Positions 1-5,046 of a DNA stretch of 6,465 bases are shown here, piece after piece; the stretch's first letter is position 1, and each line of letters starts with the position of its first letter. The stretch is taken from NCBI GenBank assembly GCA_002316345.1, contig DCDI01000246.1, forward strand, positions 6,052 through 12,516. The letters are read 5' to 3'. Made by a program: the position numbers and the translations under genes. The notes under the pieces were generated by a model that saw only the letters and a program-made list of their open reading frames with translations, ran no database searches and had not been told where the DNA came from. This stretch comes from Phyllobacteriaceae bacterium UBA1059 (GTDB lineage: Bacteria > Pseudomonadota > Alphaproteobacteria > Rhizobiales > Rhizobiaceae).

Positions 1-138
1 GGTCGCCATCTGGATGAGGCAGAGCTCAGGCCAGAATGTGGTTTCGCGGATGAACTCCGTATCAACCGTCACGAAGTCAGCCTGCTCGAAGTCTGCAATG
101 GCGTCTTCGAGTTCTGCCTGGGTCTGGATAAGGTTCAT
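1..138 (-). CDS. rnd: Ribonuclease D, N-terminal fragment (cut by left window edge)
   Basis: The minus strand reads 46 codons from an ATG at 138-136 to the window edge with no stop. RNase D is a cytoplasmic 3'-to-5' exoribonuclease of the DEDD family that trims tRNA precursors and other structured RNAs. The visible part holds exonuclease motif I: residues 22-29 read FVTVDTEF, where Asp26 and Glu28 are the expected metal-binding pair. The following RETTFWPELCLIQMA is the usual RNase D continuation of that motif. The remaining acidic motifs and the HRDC domain lie outside the window. The start fits the family because motif I normally falls about 25 residues in. No strong Shine-Dalgarno sequence precedes it: the closest candidate, GAAAG, lies in the loop of a hairpin that ends at the start codon. 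The permease gene upstream on the same strand ends 75 bases away, so co-transcription is plausible. Identification is from recognised motifs only, on a short fragment. Confidence 0.88.
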   Translation of the reverse strand, partial: MNLIQTQAELEDAIADFEQADFVTVDTEFIRETTFWPELCLIQMAT

Positions 139-178
139 AAAACTGCTTTCGATTCCGTTTGCGCAGTTTTCAGCGCAA
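139..178 (-). promoter_or_regulatory. Two overlapping inverted repeats in the rnd leader, one abutting the start codon
   Basis: Seen directly: AAAACTGC at 139-146 is the exact reverse complement of GCAGTTTT at 163-170, leaving a 16-base loop. On the minus-strand transcript the 3' arm of this 8-bp stem ends immediately before the rnd AUG. A second perfect repeat, TTGCGC at 159-164 with GCGCAA at 173-178 and an 8-base loop, shares 163-164 with the first and has the rest of that arm in its loop, so the two helices cannot form together. Inferred: the downstream helix could hinder ribosome access to rnd and the upstream helix could relieve this. It could equally act as weak termination between the permease gene and rnd, or be chance pairing, since both stems are short. 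Confidence 0.35.
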
Positions 179-213
179 GCGCGGCACGTCAAGGCCGCAA
201 GACGCCATTTACG

Positions 214-1461
214 TCATTCGCCCGCAAGCGGCGCCGACGAATTACGGCTGCGGCGCGTCAGTCGCGAAAACAAGGGCGAGGTGCGCAACAAGGCTGTAAA
301 GCGGCTGCGCCTGGATGCCGGCACGGGCTCGCGAACGAACATGCGGTAGATCGTCACCACGATCAGAACGGCATAAACCACGCCGGTGAAAACGAACAGG
401 GCCGGCGGGCCGAACACCTGCATGACATAGGCGGCGATCACGGGTCCGGCGATCGCGCCGATCGAGTAGAACAGCATCAGCGCCGCTGTCACCAGCACAT
501 ACTCACCCTTTTCAGCGTAGTCGTTGGCATGCGCGGCGCACAGCGAAAACAGCGTCATCGCAAAGGCGCCGAAGATGAAGACAAGCGCAAAGTTCGCCAA
601 CACGTTGCTGCCTGCCAGGAAGGCCAGCGCGAAGGCGGCGATCATCGACACCACCGTGACGATCAACAGCACCTTTCGCCGGTCCCAGCGATCGGACAGC
701 GAACCCAGCGGATATTGCAGAAGCACGCTGCCGATGATGCCGGCGCTGACGAAGATCACGATATTGGCTTCCGACATGCCGAGCTGCTGCGCGTAAACCG
801 GCGCAAGCGTGCGGAACGACCCGTTGGTCACGCCGACCGCAACGCAGCCGATGGCGGCCAGCGGCGAGATGGCCCAGGCGCGCTTCAGGTCGAGCTTGAC
901 CTCGTCCGGCGCGACCGGGTTCGAGCGATCACCAAGCGAGACGGGAACAAGGGAGAGGGTGATCATCATCGTCATGATGCAGAAGATCGCGTAACCCTCC
1001 GTTCCGACGATCGGGATCAGGAACTGGCACCCGGTGACCGAACTGACATCGACGATGCGGTAAAGCGCCAGCACACGAGCCCGGTCCTTGTTGGATGCAC
1101 CCTGGTTGAGCCAGCTTTCCATAACGGTGAACAGGCCGGAAAAGCAGAAGCCGGTGACGAAGCGCACGCCGGCCCATACAAGCGGGTCGATCCACAGGAT
1201 CAGCATCAGCGTTGCGGCAGAGGCAATCGCTGCCAGTGTTGCAAAGGCGCGGACATGGCCGACGGCCTGCATGATGCGGGTGATCCACAGGCAGCCGATG
1301 AAAAAGCCTGCGAAATAGGAGGTTCCCATCCAGCCGATCATGGACGGCTGGAAGCCCTCGGCGGCACCACGAACCGCGATCAAGGTTGCCTGCAAACCGT
1401 TGCCGCCGAGCAAAATGCCGGCAGCAATCAGGAGGGGTATGAGGGGGCGCAGCGTCGACAT
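214..1461 (-). CDS. MFS transporter, YcaD-like, substrate unknown
   Basis: A 415-residue inner-membrane permease of the major facilitator superfamily. About twelve hydrophobic segments can be picked out, starting near residues 6-30, 45-66, 72-90 and 95-118 in the first half and 200-220, 235-255, 262-284, 288-310, 322-346 and 352-375 in the second. A hydrophilic stretch around 178-198 (GDRSNPVAPDEVKLDLKR) fits the central cytoplasmic loop. The second-half copy of MFS motif A is clear at 252-263 (PLGSLSDRWDRR); the first-half copy (around 55-71) is degenerate. The ESWLN sequence at 115-119 followed by a basic loop and RVLALY is typical of the YcaD-like branch. The C-terminal tail (about 380-408) is strongly basic. 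The ATG at 1461 is preceded by GGAAG at short distance, a plausible ribosome binding site. It is divergent from aspS and lies 75 bases upstream of rnd on the same strand. No residue identifies a substrate, so the family call is firm and the role open. Confidence 0.9.
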   Translation of the reverse strand: MSTLRPLIPLLIAAGILLGGNGLQATLIAVRGAAEGFQPSMIGWMGTSYFAGFFIGCLWITRIMQAVGHVRAFATLAAIASAATLMLILWIDPLVWAGVRFVTGFCFSGLFTVMESWLNQGASNKDRARVLALYRIVDVSSVTGCQFLIPIVGTEGYAIFCIMTMMITLSLVPVSLGDRSNPVAPDEVKLDLKRAWAISPLAAIGCVAVGVTNGSFRTLAPVYAQQLGMSEANIVIFVSAGIIGSVLLQYPLGSLSDRWDRRKVLLIVTVVSMIAAFALAFLAGSNVLANFALVFIFGAFAMTLFSLCAAHANDYAEKGEYVLVTAALMLFYSIGAIAGPVIAAYVMQVFGPPALFVFTGVVYAVLIVVTIYRMFVREPVPASRRSRFTALLRTSPLFSRLTRRSRNSSAPLAGE

Positions 1462-1530
1462 GAACTTCCAAGGCGGGGCTTAAGCCAGACAATATGGAGC
1501 GCAAAACAGCGATATGACGATCCAAAACGC

Positions 1531-1558
1531 ATGGATTAGCTGGACCAGTAGCATCCAT
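1531..1558. repeat. Imperfect palindrome between the MFS gene and aspS
   Basis: ATGGAT (1531-1536) and ATCCAT (1553-1558) are exact inverted repeats. Nested inside is a second exact inverted pair, CTGG (1540-1543) and CCAG (1545-1548), around a single A; the two levels are separated by TAG on one side and TAGC on the other. Ten base pairs are therefore matched over 28 bases. A competing 5-bp hairpin, CATCC (1552-1556) with GGATG (1563-1567), overlaps the right arm. The site lies 70 bases upstream of the MFS start and about 45 bases upstream of the proposed aspS -35, which suits an operator for either gene. Binding by any regulator is inference only. Confidence 0.35.
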
Positions 1559-1603
1559 TTGCGGATGGGGGAGAACAGGATTGCGCCCCGTGAGAGCGCG
1601 TTC

Positions 1604-1632
1604 TTGACAAACCGGACCCTGCATGCGCTTTT
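1604..1632 (+). promoter_or_regulatory. Probable aspS promoter (-35 TTGACA, weak -10)
   Basis: CTTGACA occurs at 1603-1609, an exact match to the sigma-70 -35 hexamer and to the CTTGAC form common in rhizobial housekeeping promoters. At the standard 17-base spacing the -10 position (about 1627-1632) reads GCTTTT, a poor match. The -35 is therefore convincing and the -10 is not. Initiation here would give a leader of about 60 bases before aspS. GGGAA at 1690-1694, five bases before the aspS ATG, is the likely ribosome binding site. No good promoter was found facing the MFS gene. Confidence 0.5.
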
Positions 1633-1699
1633 CGCGCCGATTTTGGTCCCCGCAACTTGTGGGTGACTTCCAGCGCATCCGTACCACCCGGGAACTGTC

Positions 1700-3487
1700 A
1701 TGCACCGCTATCGCAGCCACACCTGCGCTCAACTCCGTAAGGCCGATGTCGGCCAGTCCGTCCGTTTGTCCGGCTGGGTTCATCGCGTCCGCGATCATGG
1801 CGGTCTGCTCTTCATCGACCTGCGCGATCATTATGGCCTGACCCAGATCGTCGCCGATCCGGATTCGCCCTGCTTCAAGATCGCGGAAACGGTTCGCGGC
1901 GAATGGGTGATCCGCGTTGATGGCGAGGTGAAAGAGCGCCTGGCCGATACCGCCAACGCCAACCTGCCGACCGGCGAGATCGAGATCTTCGCCAAGGAAA
2001 TGGAAGTGCTGTCGGCCGCCAAGGAGCTGCCGCTTCCCGTTTTCGGTGAGCTGGACTATCCGGAAGACATCCGCCTGAAATACCGCTTCCTCGATCTGCG
2101 CCGCGACACGCTGCACAAGAACATCGTGCAGCGCACAAAGATCATCGCCGAGATGCGCAAGCGCATGAATGAGTCGGCCTTCACCGAATTCTCGACGCCG
2201 ATCCTGACGGCATCGAGCCCGGAAGGCGCGCGCGACTTCCTTGTGCCGTCGCGCATCCATCCCGGCACCTTCTACGCGCTGCCGCAGGCGCCGCAGCAGT
2301 ATAAGCAGCTGATCATGGTGTCGGGCTTCGACCGTTACTTCCAGATCGCGCCCTGCTTCCGCGACGAGGACCCGCGCGCCGACCGTTTGCCGGGCGAGTT
2401 CTACCAGCTCGACCTGGAAATGAGCTTTGTGGAACAGGAAGACATCCTGCAGACCATGGAGCCGGTGCTGCGCGGGGTGTTCGAGACGTTTGCCGAGGGC
2501 AAGCCGGTCACGCAGTCCTTCCCGCGCATCAAGTATGATGACGCGATCCGCAAATACGGCTCCGACAAGCCTGATCTGCGCAACCCCATCGAGATGCAGG
2601 CCGTGTCCGAGCATTTTGCGGGCTCGGGCTTCAAGGTCTTTGCAGGCATCCTCGCCAACGATCCCAAGGCGGAAGTTTGGGCTATTCCCGCCAAGACCGG
2701 CGGCAGCCGCGCGTTCTGCGACCGCATGAACTCCTGGGCGCAGGGCGAAGGGCAGCCGGGTCTTGGCTACATCTTCTGGCGCAAGGAAGGCGACAAGATC
2801 GAAGGCGCAGGGCCGATCGCCAAGAACATAGGCGAAGAGCGTACCGAAGCCATCCGCCGGCAGCTTGGCCTGGAAGATGGCGACGCCGTCTTCTTCGTGG
2901 CTGGCAACCCCGCGAAGTTCTACAAGTTCGCAGGCGATGCCCGCACGCGGGCCGGCGAGGAGCTGAACCTTGTCGATCGCGACCAGTTCGCACTGTGCTG
3001 GATCATCGACTTCCCGTTCTTCGAATGGAACGAAGACGAGAAGAAGATCGACTTCGCGCATAACCCGTTTTCCATGCCGCAGGGCGGCATCGAGGCGCTG
3101 AACGGGCAGGATCCGCTGTCGATCAAGGCGTTCCAGTACGACATGGTCTGCAACGGCTTCGAGATCGCGTCCGGCGGTATCCGCAACCACCTGCCGGAAA
3201 CGATGGTGAAGGCGTTCGAGATGGTCGGCCTGTCGCGCGACACGGTGGAAGAGCGCTTCGGCGGTTTGTATCGCGCGTTCCAGTACGGCGCCCCGCCGCA
3301 TGGCGGCATGGCGGCTGGTATTGACCGCGTGGTGATGCTTCTTTGCGGCGCCAAGAACCTGCGTGAGATCACCATGTTCCCGATGAACCAGCAGGCCTAT
3401 GATCTGCTGATGGGCGCACCGTCGGAAGCCACGCCGCAGCAGCTGCGCGAGCTTGAGCTGCGCACCGCGCCGAAGAAGAAGGACTGA
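1700..3487 (+). CDS. aspS: Aspartyl-tRNA synthetase, bacterial type, probably non-discriminating
   Basis: A complete 595-residue class IIb synthetase of normal bacterial length, which charges tRNA with aspartate using ATP in the cytoplasm. The N-terminal OB-fold anticodon-binding domain covers about residues 1-105 (GWVHRVRDHGG at 25-35). The catalytic core begins near 120 (YPEDIRLKYRFLDLRR). Motif 1 contains Pro167, the substrate loop is ALPQAPQQYKQL (193-204), motif 2 is FRDEDPRADRLPGEF (220-234) with Arg221, and motif 3 is GAPPHGGMAAGIDR (530-543) with Arg543. The bacterial insertion (GAD) domain occupies about 295-420. His33 sits where non-discriminating AspRS of Pseudomonas aeruginosa has a histidine and the E. 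coli enzyme has leucine. If this holds, the enzyme also makes Asp-tRNA(Asn), corrected by GatCAB. That part is inference. The ATG start agrees with the conserved MHRYRSHTCA opening and has GGGAA upstream. A strong terminator follows the stop. Confidence 0.98.
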   Translation: MHRYRSHTCAQLRKADVGQSVRLSGWVHRVRDHGGLLFIDLRDHYGLTQIVADPDSPCFKIAETVRGEWVIRVDGEVKERLADTANANLPTGEIEIFAKEMEVLSAAKELPLPVFGELDYPEDIRLKYRFLDLRRDTLHKNIVQRTKIIAEMRKRMNESAFTEFSTPILTASSPEGARDFLVPSRIHPGTFYALPQAPQQYKQLIMVSGFDRYFQIAPCFRDEDPRADRLPGEFYQLDLEMSFVEQEDILQTMEPVLRGVFETFAEGKPVTQSFPRIKYDDAIRKYGSDKPDLRNPIEMQAVSEHFAGSGFKVFAGILANDPKAEVWAIPAKTGGSRAFCDRMNSWAQGEGQPGLGYIFWRKEGDKIEGAGPIAKNIGEERTEAIRRQLGLEDGDAVFFVAGNPAKFYKFAGDARTRAGEELNLVDRDQFALCWIIDFPFFEWNEDEKKIDFAHNPFSMPQGGIEALNGQDPLSIKAFQYDMVCNGFEIASGGIRNHLPETMVKAFEMVGLSRDTVEERFGGLYRAFQYGAPPHGGMAAGIDRVVMLLCGAKNLREITMFPMNQQAYDLLMGAPSEATPQQLRELELRTAPKKKD

Positions 3488-3492
3488 GGCGG

Positions 3493-3508
3493 GCGGCTTT
3501 TCAGCCGC
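3493..3508 (+). other. Small hairpin just after aspS
   Basis: GCGGCT (3493-3498) and AGCCGC (3503-3508) form a perfect 6-bp stem closed by TTTC, starting six bases after the aspS stop. No T-tract follows, so it is not a terminator by itself. A second weak A/T-rich stem, ATCTC (3512-3516) with GAGAT (3522-3526), lies between it and the strong terminator. Three hairpins in series could protect the aspS mRNA 3' end from exonucleases, which is inference. Confidence 0.4.
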
Positions 3509-3530
3509 TTCATCTCTTCTTGAGATAAAT

Positions 3531-3560
3531 AAAAAAGCCCGGCGCGAGCCGGGCTTTTTT
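3531..3560. terminator. Bidirectional intrinsic terminator between aspS and the convergent gene
   Basis: The left arm AAAAAAGCCCGGC (3531-3543) and right arm GCCGGGCTTTTTT (3548-3560) are perfect reverse complements: 13 bp, with a 7-bp GC-rich core (GCCCGGC) and a 4-base loop reading GCGA, a GNRA-type tetraloop, on the plus strand. Six T residues end the stem on the plus strand and six on the minus strand, so it can terminate both aspS and the gene converging from the right, whose stop codon lies 19 bases beyond. The convergent arrangement fits this dual use. Confidence 0.93.
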
Positions 3561-3579
3561 GTTGAGCGGTAAAACCGTG

Positions 3580-4779
3580 TCAGTCGTTGGCGGTAACGCT
3601 GACGCCGAGCTGGTTGATGATTGCCTTCGGAGCATCCGGGCCGCGCGCCATCATGCCGGTTGCGGCAAGCTGGGCGAAGGGCAGGGGCTGAGCAGGCTTC
3701 GCGGTGATTTGCAGGCTCTTCGGATCATCTAGGAAGCTGTTGACGGCAGCGGTTACCGACTGCGCAAATTCCGGCATGTTGAGCTGTGCCAGACCGAACG
3801 GCACGATAGCCTTGGCCTGGTTGACGAGGGCTTCCGGCGTCGTGTTCTGCTTCTTGGCGATGGCGCCGATGACCTTTTCGGTCAGCGAATCGTCTTCGAA
3901 GCGGATGGTCGCCTGGTTGAAGATGACCTGCTGCATCAGGCCGAGCATGGCCATGCCCTGAGCGGACTGATCGGCTTCTGGCGCTGCTGCCATCTTCTCG
4001 GTGGTTTCGCGCATGGTCTTGATCAGCGCCGGCGTGTAGCCGCCGAGATCGAAGGTGACGCTGAGCGTGCCGGCATCGTCGACGATGAAGTCGTTCTTCT
4101 TGATCAGGAGCTTGCCGTCCTTGGTGTTCCAGGAGGCTTCCATCTGGATCTTGCCGGTAACGGTCTCGTAGCCGAGATCCGAGAGGGTCGGCTTCACATC
4201 CGGCGTTGCCAGTTCAAACAGGTCGCTGCTGAAACGGTTGGCCGCGATCGTAATGTCATAAGCGCCGCTGCCGGCCGTGGTCTCGGTCGCCGAGCTGCTG
4301 AGGTCTTCGATCGTCAGCACGCGCTTGCCGCCGAGTTCAACGGTGGCGCTGTCGGCCTTGGCGTTCTCATAAGGCGTCATGCCGGCAGCGGCAGCGGCAT
4401 CGAACGGCAGTTGGGCGCCCTTCACTTCGATACCCTTGGCCGTGACCGTCGCGCCTTCCTGCATGACGGAATAATCCGACAGCGCGATCGAGCCGACGAG
4501 GTAGTGATCGCTTTCTTCCGAGATGTCGGAGAAGGTTACGTCGCCGAGCTGAACCGGCTGCGTCGCGCCTGGAACCGTGCCCCTCACGCCCTTCGCAACC
4601 ACTTCCGACTCATCGCCGGTCAGGTCGCTCCATTCCAGGATGGTGCCCTGCTCGGCCGACAGCGCCTTCAGGCGCGTACCGAATTGCTCAAGCTCGAAGG
4701 CCTGCGCACCCGTGATGGGCAGGATAAGCGCAAGTGCGGTGAAAGACAGGGTTGAAGCCAGCGGCAAACGAATGGTCAT
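3580..4779 (-). CDS. Exported protein of unknown function (periplasmic, no cysteine)
   Basis: A 399-residue protein I cannot assign to a named family. Residues 1-27 form a clear Sec signal peptide: a short basic start, a hydrophobic core (about 8-22), and a GAQA cleavage site before Phe28. There is no lipobox, and the protein has no cysteine, so it is probably a soluble periplasmic or peripheral envelope protein. The mature part alternates strand-like stretches with glycine turns (60-120, 205-248) and a more helical section (250-350) containing ATIRFEDDSLTEKVIGAIAK (290-309), TPEALVNQ, and FLDDPKSLQITAKPAQPLPF (349-368). From memory such motifs recur in uncharacterised alphaproteobacterial exported proteins, but I cannot name the family. 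Alanine-rich and weakly acidic overall. The start is supported by the signal peptide; GGGA eight bases upstream is a modest ribosome binding site. The gene converges on aspS across a shared terminator and diverges from parC. Neighbours give no functional clue. Confidence 0.88.
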   Translation of the reverse strand: MTIRLPLASTLSFTALALILPITGAQAFELEQFGTRLKALSAEQGTILEWSDLTGDESEVVAKGVRGTVPGATQPVQLGDVTFSDISEESDHYLVGSIALSDYSVMQEGATVTAKGIEVKGAQLPFDAAAAAGMTPYENAKADSATVELGGKRVLTIEDLSSSATETTAGSGAYDITIAANRFSSDLFELATPDVKPTLSDLGYETVTGKIQMEASWNTKDGKLLIKKNDFIVDDAGTLSVTFDLGGYTPALIKTMRETTEKMAAAPEADQSAQGMAMLGLMQQVIFNQATIRFEDDSLTEKVIGAIAKKQNTTPEALVNQAKAIVPFGLAQLNMPEFAQSVTAAVNSFLDDPKSLQITAKPAQPLPFAQLAATGMMARGPDAPKAIINQLGVSVTAND

Positions 4780-4878
4780 GCTGATGATCCCGTTAAAAAC
4801 AATGGTTCGGTCACTCTTGATCGTTTCAATCCGAGATCATCCCGGCAAGAGCAAGGCGAATCGTGTTCGAAGACGATG

Positions 4879-4907
4879 ATGGGCAAGAATTTCGGTGCTC
4901 TGCCCAT
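4879..4907. repeat. Perfect 7-bp inverted repeat between the exported-protein gene and parC
   Basis: ATGGGCA (4879-4885) and TGCCCAT (4901-4907) are exact reverse complements with a 15-base spacer. Centre-to-centre spacing is 22 bases, about two helical turns, which suits a dimeric regulator binding one DNA face. It could also be a weak RNA hairpin. It lies 100 bases upstream of the exported-protein gene and 140 bases upstream of parC. A regulatory role is inferred from position only. Confidence 0.3.
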
Positions 4908-4953
4908 AACACCGGCACTTTGCTGAAACTGCGTACGAAAAGCAAACGCGCTT

Positions 4954-4962
4954 CTATCCACA
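4954..4962 (+). promoter_or_regulatory. Single DnaA-box-like 9-mer upstream of parC
   Basis: CTATCCACA differs from the consensus DnaA box TTATCCACA only at the first base. It lies 84 bases before the parC start. No second good box was seen nearby, so this is not an origin. It could allow DnaA control of parC or titrate DnaA, but a single 8-of-9 match may be chance. Confidence 0.2.
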
Positions 4963-5046
4963 GAACTCACAGGCTGAACGGCTGGTTTACGCCGCTGTTC
5001 TGATCTTGTTCTTGCCGCGAATCGCTGCGACCGTTACGCCGAAACC

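Noticed and set aside
14..349. A 111-codon open frame on the plus strand over the rnd start and MFS 3' end
   Set aside because: It is antisense to two better supported genes and has a low-complexity Ser/Arg composition.
529..1539. A 336-codon open frame on the plus strand antisense to the MFS gene
   Set aside because: Composition is dominated by Arg, Asp, Gly, His and Gln with no recognisable motifs, and the opposite strand encodes a clear 12-helix permease. It is a codon-bias shadow.
1480..1701. A 73-codon open frame on the minus strand in the divergent region upstream of the MFS gene
   Set aside because: It begins across the aspS start codon and covers the probable aspS promoter; no ribosome site and no recognisable protein pattern. 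More likely non-coding regulatory DNA.
929..3301. A 790-codon open frame on the minus strand lying antisense to aspS and running on into the MFS gene
   Set aside because: It is antisense to a certain gene, then reads the MFS coding sequence out of frame. Its composition (rich in Arg, His, Ala, Leu) has no domain-like pattern. Long antisense frames are expected in GC-rich codon-biased genes, where the shadow strand rarely meets stops.
4776..4970. A 64-codon open frame on the minus strand overlapping the start of the exported-protein gene
   Set aside because: It occupies the divergent intergenic region in a different frame from the signal-peptide gene, shows no conserved pattern and has no good ribosome site, so it is probably chance.
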